DNA from: Alphaproteobacteria bacterium
Lineage (GTDB): Bacteria > Pseudomonadota > Alphaproteobacteria > Rhizobiales > Rhizobiaceae
Assembly (NCBI GenBank): GCA_016861165.1
Contig: BOKV01000003.1
Location: forward strand, 116,877-180,876
Direction of reading: 5' to 3'
Length of the DNA: 64,000 nt
Translations under genes and position numbers: made by a program
The notes under the pieces: generated by a model
Databases searched by the model: none
What the model saw: only the letters and a program-made list of their open reading frames with translations
Told to the model about the DNA's origin: nothing
Shown here: piece by piece, positions 58,159 through 64,000 of the stretch
How positions within the stretch are numbered: position 1 is the first letter of the stretch
Layout: every line of letters starts with the position of its first letter

Positions 58159-60164
58159 CACAGCGCCCCTCCGAACATCGCCCAGGTGATCAGCGCGGCG
58201 ATGCCGATCAGCATGGCGAAGGCGTAGTGATAGACATAGCCGGTCTGCAGGCGCACGACGCCCTTGGTCACGTCGATGACGCGTGCCGACACGCCGTCCG
58301 GCCCGAAGCCGTCGATCAGCCAGCCGTCGCCGCGCTTCCACAGGAAGCGGCCGAGCGCCTTGGCCGGCCGCACCAGCAGGAAGTCGTAGATTTCGTCGAA
58401 ATACCACTTGTTGAGCAGGAAGGCGTAGAGGATCGGCTGCGAACGGGCGAGCGCCTTGGGCAGTTCGGGCGAGCGGATATACATCTGCCAGGCGACCAGG
58501 AAGCCGATCGCCATCATGACGAACGGCGCCGCCTTCACCAGGAACGGCACGTCGTGGAAATGTTCGATAATCTGGTTGTCCGGCCCGGCAAACAGCGATT
58601 CGCGCCAGAAATGGTTGTACCAGCCCTCGGCGAGCGCATGCTCGTCATGGCCGACGAACGAGCCGTAGAAGATCAGCCCCGAAAGCAGCGCGCCGGCGGC
58701 CAGGATGTAGAGCGGCACCAGCATCACCCGCGGCGATTCGTGGACGTGGTCCATCACGTCGGCCGAAGCGCGCGGCCGGCCGTGGAAGGTCATGAAGATG
58801 AGCCGCCAGGAATAGAAGCTGGTCATCAGCGCCGCCACCACCAGCAGCGTGAAGGCGTAGCCGACCGCGACGTTGTGGCCGACATAGGTGCTTTCGATGA
58901 TGGCGTCCTTGGAGAAGAAGCCGGCCGTGCCGATGACGGTGCCGGGGACGCCGACACCGGTAAGCGACAGCGTTCCGATCACCATCATCCAGTAGGTCAT
59001 CGGGATATGGGCGCGCAGGCCGCCCATGCGGCGCATGTCCTGCTCGTCTGAAACGGCATGGATGACCGAGCCGGCGCCGAGGAACAGCAGCGCCTTGAAG
59101 AAGGCGTGGGTGAACAGGTGGAAGATCGCCGCGCCGTAGGCACCGACGCCGAGGGCGACGAACATGTAGCCGAGCTGCGAGCAGGTCGAGTAGGCGATGA
59201 CCCGCTTGATGTCGTTCTGGACGAGGCCGACGGTAGCCGCGAAGAAGGCAGTGGTGGCGCCGACAATGGTGACCGCGGTCAGTGCCTGCGGCGCCAGTTC
59301 GTAGAGCGGCGACATGCGCGCCACCAGGAACACGCCGGCGGTGACCATGGTCGCGGCGTGGATGAGGGCCGAGACCGGGGTCGGGCCCTCCATGGCGTCG
59401 GGCAGCCAGGTGTGCAGCAGGAACTGCGCCGACTTGCCCATCGCCCCCATGAACAGGAGCAGGCAGACGACGTTGAGCGCCCCGGCCTGCGTCAGTTCAT
59501 AGCCGAGGAAGTCCAGCACCACGCCGGTCTGGCCGGATTCGGTGCGCGCATAGTCGGCGGCATTGGCGAAGATGGTGGACAGTTCGATCGAGTTGAACAG
59601 CACGAACACGCCGAAAATGCCGAGCGCGAAGCCGAAATCGCCGACCCGGTTGACGATGAAGGCCTTGATCGCAGCGGCGTTGGCCGACGGCTTCTTGTAC
59701 CAGAAGCCGATGAGCAGGTAGGAGGCGAGACCCACCCCCTCCCAGCCGAAGAACATCTGCACCAGATTGTCGGACGTCACCAGCATCAGCATGGCGAAGG
59801 TGAACAGCGACAGATAGGCGAAGAAGCGCGGCCGGTGCGGATCGTGGTGCATGTAGCCGATCGAATAGACGTGCACGAGCGCCGACACGGTGTTGACGAC
59901 GACCAGCATCACCACGGTCAGCGTGTCGATGCGGAAGGCCCAGTTGACGTTGAGCGCGCCCGAATTGATCCAGCGCATGACCTGGATCGACTGCGGGCCG
60001 CCCTCGCCCAGCGTCACGATGAAGAAGGCGACCCACGACAGCACCGCGGCCACCACCAGCAGGCCGGAAGTGACATATTCCGCGCCCTTGGCCCCGATCG
60101 AGCGGCCGAACAGCCCGGCGATCAGGAAACCCGCGAGCGGCAGGAAGACGATGGCGTGATACAT
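58158..60164 (-). CDS. nuoL: NADH-quinone oxidoreductase subunit L
   Basis: A 668-residue distal antiporter-like subunit with the long lateral helix at the C-terminus. Key stretches are [47 protein letters not shown] and [20 protein letters not shown]. About 16 spans fit the family. It follows nuoK after 10 bases. Confidence 0.96.
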   Translation of the reverse strand: MYHAIVFLPLAGFLIAGLFGRSIGAKGAEYVTSGLLVVAAVLSWVAFFIVTLGEGGPQSIQVMRWINSGALNVNWAFRIDTLTVVMLVVVNTVSALVHVYSIGYMHHDPHRPRFFAYLSLFTFAMLMLVTSDNLVQMFFGWEGVGLASYLLIGFWYKKPSANAAAIKAFIVNRVGDFGFALGIFGVFVLFNSIELSTIFANAADYARTESGQTGVVLDFLGYELTQAGALNVVCLLLFMGAMGKSAQFLLHTWLPDAMEGPTPVSALIHAATMVTAGVFLVARMSPLYELAPQALTAVTIVGATTAFFAATVGLVQNDIKRVIAYSTCSQLGYMFVALGVGAYGAAIFHLFTHAFFKALLFLGAGSVIHAVSDEQDMRRMGGLRAHIPMTYWMMVIGTLSLTGVGVPGTVIGTAGFFSKDAIIESTYVGHNVAVGYAFTLLVVAALMTSFYSWRLIFMTFHGRPRASADVMDHVHESPRVMLVPLYILAAGALLSGLIFYGSFVGHDEHALAEGWYNHFWRESLFAGPDNQIIEHFHDVPFLVKAAPFVMMAIGFLVAWQMYIRSPELPKALARSQPILYAFLLNKWYFDEIYDFLLVRPAKALGRFLWKRGDGWLIDGFGPDGVSARVIDVTKGVVRLQTGYVYHYAFAMLIGIAALITWAMFGGAL

Positions 60165-60174
60165 GAGCGCCGCC

Positions 60175-60483
60175 CTAACCCTTCATCATGTTGATGTCCT
60201 CGACCGCGATCGAGCCGCGGTTGCGGAAGAAGGCGACGAGGATCGCCAGGCCGATCGCCGCCTCGGCGGCCGCCACGGTGAGCACGAACAGGGCGAAGAC
60301 CTGGCCCATGAGGTCGCCGAGCTCGGCCGAGAAGGCGACGAAGTTGATGTTGACGGCGAGCAGGATCAGTTCGATCGACATCAGGATGATGATGACGTTC
60401 TTCTTGTTGAGGAAGATGCCGAGCATGCCGATCGTGAACAGGATCGCGCTGACCGAGAGATAGTGGGAAACGCCGATTTCCAT
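60175..60483 (-). CDS. nuoK: NADH-quinone oxidoreductase subunit K
   Basis: A 102-residue three-span subunit of complex [24 protein letters not shown] holds the conserved glutamate of span 2, and [22 protein letters not shown] the second conserved glutamate in span 3. It lies between nuoJ and nuoL with short gaps, in the standard order. Confidence 0.96.
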   Translation of the reverse strand: MEIGVSHYLSVSAILFTIGMLGIFLNKKNVIIILMSIELILLAVNINFVAFSAELGDLMGQVFALFVLTVAAAEAAIGLAILVAFFRNRGSIAVEDINMMKG

Positions 60484-60513
60484 GCTGCTTCGCCCTGCCT
60501 GCGCTCCCAGTCC

Positions 60514-61140
60514 TCAGATACCCTTGCCCGGCTCGACCCGGACGACCTCAATGGAGGTCTCCGGCGTGCGCGCCACCTGCCGGGCGATGTCCTGGCGCTT
60601 GACGTTCGGCTTGTGACGCAGCGTCAGCACGATCGCCCCGACCATCGCCACCAGCAGGATCATGCCGGCGATCTGGAAGAAGAACACGTATTTGGTGTAG
60701 AGGATGTCGCCCAGCGCCTGGATGTTGGACACCTGGCCAAGGTCGGGAACCGGCTCGACCACCTCGACGCCGGTGCCGGGCGCCAATACCCAGCTCCCCA
60801 GCACCATCAGCAGTTCGCCGAGCACAATCAGCCCGACAAGCGCGCCGACCGGCAGATATTGCAGGAATCCCTCGCGCAGCTCGACGAAATCGACGTCGAG
60901 CATCATCACGACGAACAGGAACAGCACGGCGACGGCGCCGACATAGACGACGATCAGCAGCAGCGCCAGGAATTCGGCACCGGCCATCAGGAACAGGCCG
61001 GCCGAGTTGACGAAGGCCAGAATCAGGAACAGCACCGAATGAACGGGATTGCGCGCGGCGATGACCATGAAGGCCGAGCCCACCGTCACCACGGCGAACA
61101 GGTAGAAGAAGATCGCCGGCAATACGCCTGTCGTACCCAT
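60514..61140 (-). CDS. nuoJ: NADH-quinone oxidoreductase subunit J
   Basis: A 208-residue five-span subunit of complex I. ARNPVHSVLFLILAFVNSAGLF and LLLIVVYVGAVAVLFLFVVMML are the conserved spans, the latter containing the pi-bulge Tyr-Val-Gly segment important for coupling. The start at 61140 (MGTTGVLPAIFF) is chosen by family length over a frame open to 61389. Confidence 0.95.
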   Translation of the reverse strand: MGTTGVLPAIFFYLFAVVTVGSAFMVIAARNPVHSVLFLILAFVNSAGLFLMAGAEFLALLLIVVYVGAVAVLFLFVVMMLDVDFVELREGFLQYLPVGALVGLIVLGELLMVLGSWVLAPGTGVEVVEPVPDLGQVSNIQALGDILYTKYVFFFQIAGMILLVAMVGAIVLTLRHKPNVKRQDIARQVARTPETSIEVVRVEPGKGI

Positions 61141-61202
61141 CGTCCGTTCATCCCCCGATCGCGCGGCCCCGGCCGGCGCCGCGCCTGGTCCGTGCCGCGT
61201 GG

Positions 61203-61694
61203 TCAGCGCCAGGGCGAATCGAGACCGATGTTGCGGGCGATCTCCCGCTCCCACCGGTCGCCATTGGCCAGCAGCCTTTCCTTGTCGTAGTAGAGTTCCT
61301 CGCGCGTTTCCGTCGCGAATTCGAAGTTCGGCCCCTCGACGATGGCATCGACCGGGCAGGCCTCCTGGCAGAAGCCGCAATAGATGCACTTGACCATGTC
61401 GATGTCGTATTTGGTCGTGCGCCGCGTTCCGTCATTGCGGCGCGGGCCGGCCTCGATGGTGATCGCCTGGGCCGGGCAGATCGCCTCGCACAGCTTGCAG
61501 GCGATGCAGCGCTCCTCGCCGTTGGGGTAGCGCCTGAGCGCGTGCTCGCCACGGAAGCGCGGACTGACCGGCCCCTTCTCGAACGGATAGTTCAGTGTCG
61601 CCTTGGGCGCAAAGAAATACCGCATCGACAGGAAGAAGGCGCCGACGAAATCCTTGAGCAGCAGCGATTTGGCAGCCTGCGTGATCGCGCTCAT
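61203..61694 (-). CDS. nuoI: NADH-quinone oxidoreductase subunit I
   Basis: A 163-residue peripheral-arm subunit carrying clusters N6a and N6b. Two 4Fe-4S motifs are visible: [14 protein letters not shown] at about residues 63-76 and [14 protein letters not shown] at about 102-115. An N-terminal helix would contact the membrane arm. It follows nuoH after 19 bases. Confidence 0.97.
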   Translation of the reverse strand: MSAITQAAKSLLLKDFVGAFFLSMRYFFAPKATLNYPFEKGPVSPRFRGEHALRRYPNGEERCIACKLCEAICPAQAITIEAGPRRNDGTRRTTKYDIDMVKCIYCGFCQEACPVDAIVEGPNFEFATETREELYYDKERLLANGDRWEREIARNIGLDSPWR

Positions 61695-61713
61695 GTCGCT
61701 TCCCCTCGCACGC

Positions 61714-62760
61714 TCAGGCCGCCCAGCCGGTGATCTGCAGCACCGTCGCCACGGCGAAGACCATGAACAGCGACAGCGGCAGGAACACCTTCCACCCCAG
61801 TCGCATGAGCTGGTCGTAGCGGTAGCGCGGCACGAACGCCTTGACCATGGCGAACATGAAGAACACCAGGCTCGCCTTCAGCACGAACCAGATGACGCCC
61901 GGCACCCAGGTGAACGGCGCGAAATCGAAGGGCGGCAGCCAGCCGCCGAGAAACAGTATGGTCGTGAGCGCGCACATCAGGCAGATGGCCGCATATTCGC
62001 CGAGCATGAACATCATGTACGGGGTCGAGCCGTATTCAACCATGAAGCCGGCCACCAGTTCCGATTCGGCCTCGGGCAGGTCGAAGGGCGGCCGGTTGGT
62101 CTCGGCCAGCGCCGAGATGAAGAACACGACGAACATCGGGAACAGCGCCAGCCAATGCCAGTCGAGGAACGAGCCGGGCAGGCCCAGCATGGTGCCGAGG
62201 CCGGTCTGCTGGCTGAGCACGATGTCGGTCAGGTTGAGCGAACCGACGGCGAGCAGCACGGTGATGATGACGAACCCGATCGACACCTCGTAGGAGACCA
62301 TCTGCGCGGCCGAACGCAATGCGCCGAGAAAGGCGTATTTGGAGTTCGACGCCCAGCCGCCCATGATGATGCCGTACACCTCCAGCGAGGAGATGGCGAA
62401 GATATAGAGGATGCCGATATTGATGTCGGCGATGACCCAGTTCTCGTCGAAGGGGATGACCGCCCATGTGGCCAGCGCCAGCACCACCGAGACGAGCGGC
62501 GCCAGCAGGAAGACGGTCTTCGACGCCGAGGCGGGGATGACCGGCTCCTTCAGCACGAACTTGAGCAGGTCGGCGAAAGACTGCAGCAGCCCCCACGGGC
62601 CGACCACGTTGGGCCCGCGCCGCAACTGCACGGCCGCCCAGATCTTGCGGTCGGCATAGAGAACATAGGCGATGAAAACCAGCAGCAGGACGAGCAGCAG
62701 CAGGCTCTGCGCGACGATGATCGCGCCGGGAATGACGTAGTCGGTGAGGAAGCCGTTCAT
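61714..62760 (-). CDS. nuoH: NADH-quinone oxidoreductase subunit H
   Basis: A 348-residue eight-span subunit forming much of the quinone site. [21 protein letters not shown] and [23 protein letters not shown] are the hallmark loops, with the acidic residues near the quinone pocket, and YGGWLPP-type [12 protein letters not shown] follows. It lies downstream of nuoG (119-base gap) and before nuoI. Confidence 0.97.
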   Translation of the reverse strand: MNGFLTDYVIPGAIIVAQSLLLLVLLLVFIAYVLYADRKIWAAVQLRRGPNVVGPWGLLQSFADLLKFVLKEPVIPASASKTVFLLAPLVSVVLALATWAVIPFDENWVIADINIGILYIFAISSLEVYGIIMGGWASNSKYAFLGALRSAAQMVSYEVSIGFVIITVLLAVGSLNLTDIVLSQQTGLGTMLGLPGSFLDWHWLALFPMFVVFFISALAETNRPPFDLPEAESELVAGFMVEYGSTPYMMFMLGEYAAICLMCALTTILFLGGWLPPFDFAPFTWVPGVIWFVLKASLVFFMFAMVKAFVPRYRYDQLMRLGWKVFLPLSLFMVFAVATVLQITGWAA

Positions 62761-62879
62761 GCTGCGGTTCCCGTCGAAGGCGGCGCGGCGCAGCCGTCGG
62801 CGCGCGCCCGGCCCTTATTAAACAGGCCATGGCCAAATTCAACGTCGGCGCCGCGCGTTTTTTTCATCGGCAGAACCAC

Positions 62880-64000
62880 CTATTCGGCCGCCTGAACCAG
62901 GCTTGCGGACAGCATCGCCGAGCACTCGGCCATCACCTTGGAGGCGCGCGCGATGGGATTGGTCAGGTAGAAGTCACGTACCGGGCTGACGAAGGGAGCC
63001 TCGGTCAGCCGCCCCCCGCCCCTGGCAAGTGCAGCGATAGCGGCCGGATCGGCCGCGACGACCTCGTCGATTGCGTTGAGGTGCGGGTATTGGCCGCGCA
63101 TAAGCTGGCGCAGCTCGGCCAGGCTGTCGAAGGGCAGCGGCGAGCCGAGCACGCCCGACAGCGCCCGCATGATCGCCCACTCCTCCCGCGCCTCGCCGGG
63201 CGGGAAGACGGCGCGGCTGGCGAGCTGGACGCGGCCCTCCGTGTTGACATAGGTGCCGTACTTCTCAGTATAGGCCGCCCCGGGCAGGATGACGTCGGCG
63301 CGATGGGCGCCGGCATCGCCATGCGTGCCGACATAGACGACGAAGCCCTTGATCGCGCTCATGTCGAGTTCGTCGGCGCCGAGCAGGAACAGAAGGTCCA
63401 TCGCCCCCGCCATCTGCGCCGTCGCCTTGCCGCCCTTGCCGGGCACGAAGTCGACGTCGAGCCCGCCGACGCGGCCGGCGGCCGTGTGCAGCACGCAGAA
63501 GCCGTTCCAGCCCTGCGTCACCGCGCCGACATCGAGCGCGAGCTGCGCGGCCAGCGCCAGCACGGCCGCGCCGTCCGGACGGGCGATGGCGCCCTGCCCG
63601 ACCAGGATCAGCGGCCGCTCGGCCTTCTTGAGTTTGCGCGCGAACTTGTCCTTGCCGGCGACGAGATCGGCTAGCGCCTGCGGCCCGGTGCCCAGATGCT
63701 CGTAATCATAGCGCAGGTCGGCCCTTTCCCCGACGACGCCGATCGGATAGTCGCCCGGCTGGCGGAAGCGCTTGCGGATGCGGGCATTGAGGACCGATGC
63801 CTCCAGCCGCGGATTTGACCCGATGATGATGAGCGCGTCGCTGTCCTCGATACCGTCGATGGTGGCGTTGAACAGGTAGGAGGCGCGGCCGAGCGCCGGG
63901 TCGAGCGCGCTGCCCGGTTCGCGGCAGTCCATGTTGGGCGAGCCGAGCGCCTGCATCAGGGCTTTCAGCGCGTAGATGTCCTCGACCGCGCTCAGATCGC
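62880..64000 (-). CDS. nuoG: NADH-quinone oxidoreductase subunit G, C-terminal part
   Basis: The gene runs off the right edge; 373 codons including the stop are present. The frame is open without a stop to base 64000 (DLSAVEDIYALKALMQALGSPNMDCR), so an apparent ATG at 63956 is internal. The visible part is the molybdopterin-oxidoreductase-like domain, with ALIIIGSNPRLEASVLNARIRKR and ILPGAAYTEKYGTYVNTEGRVQ, and the family tail. Full NuoG carries several Fe-S clusters upstream, outside the window. It precedes nuoH, as in other alphaproteobacterial nuo operons. Confidence 0.95.
   Translation of the reverse strand, partial: DLSAVEDIYALKALMQALGSPNMDCREPGSALDPALGRASYLFNATIDGIEDSDALIIIGSNPRLEASVLNARIRKRFRQPGDYPIGVVGERADLRYDYEHLGTGPQALADLVAGKDKFARKLKKAERPLILVGQGAIARPDGAAVLALAAQLALDVGAVTQGWNGFCVLHTAAGRVGGLDVDFVPGKGGKATAQMAGAMDLLFLLGADELDMSAIKGFVVYVGTHGDAGAHRADVILPGAAYTEKYGTYVNTEGRVQLASRAVFPPGEAREEWAIMRALSGVLGSPLPFDSLAELRQLMRGQYPHLNAIDEVVAADPAAIAALARGGGRLTEAPFVSPVRDFYLTNPIARASKVMAECSAMLSASLVQAAE

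Noticed and set aside
62880..63956. A complete short gene starting at the ATG at 63956
   Set aside because: The frame stays open to the window edge with NuoG-like sequence, so the ATG is internal to nuoG.

Overview
The window is high-GC chromosomal DNA from an alphaproteobacterium, most likely of the Rhizobiales/Hyphomicrobiales. The evidence is a fused SecD-SecF protein, a ribosomal protein S2 with a long C-terminal extension, a short ProS without the editing insertion, LexA operators of the alphaproteobacterial type (GTTC-N7-GTTC), and the gene orders lexA/comEC-gltX-gltA-lpxBIA-fabZ-lpxD-bamA-rseP-cdsA-uppS-frr-pyrH-tsf-rpsB and dnaE-lolDC-proS-mce-rnj-birA-nuo. I saw no tRNA, rRNA, CRISPR array or insertion sequence.

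Layout. (1) 1-10.75 kb holds surface polysaccharide genes: an epimerase, a sugar-phosphate nucleotidyltransferase, an HldE-like protein with reversed domain order, a glycosyltransferase, then a visibly lower-GC block with an RmlD-like reductase, a sulfotransferase-like protein, a large two-domain methyltransferase fusion and two more methyltransferases. (2) 10.9-13.9 kb holds a small operon (membrane protein, sterol desaturase family, cupin, 65-aa protein) and an alpha/beta hydrolase. (3) 13.9-18.1 kb is a yajC-secDF-Mth938(NDUFAF3-like)-squalene/phytoene synthase family (NDUFAF6-like) operon, probably linking membrane insertion with complex I assembly. (4) 18.3-23.8 kb holds a CYTH-CHAD protein, a Na/Pi symporter, PHA synthase and a phasin. 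(5) 24.1-30.3 kb holds lexA with its SOS box, comEC, gltX and gltA. (6) 30.3-44.1 kb is the lipid A / envelope / translation cluster. dxr, normally between cdsA and rseP, is missing. (7) 44.4-55.2 kb holds dnaE, lolD, lolC, proS, a DUF1467 gene, mce, rnj and birA. (8) 55.2 kb to the end is nuoN-M-L-K-J-I-H and the 3' part of nuoG, all on the minus strand.

Two items stand out as possibly undescribed. First, a 32-codon membrane microprotein gene (48039-48137, minus) sits between lolD and dnaE. It is driven by a promoter with perfect -35 and -10 hexamers (20-base spacer) whose spacer contains a perfect LexA box, so it looks like an SOS-induced division inhibitor analogous to Caulobacter SidA. 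Second, an independent plus-strand small RNA unit (about 51873-52043), with its own sigma70-type promoter and a textbook intrinsic terminator, lies between proS and the DUF1467 gene. It may belong to the rhizobial alpha-r9 type of sRNA, but I could not verify that.
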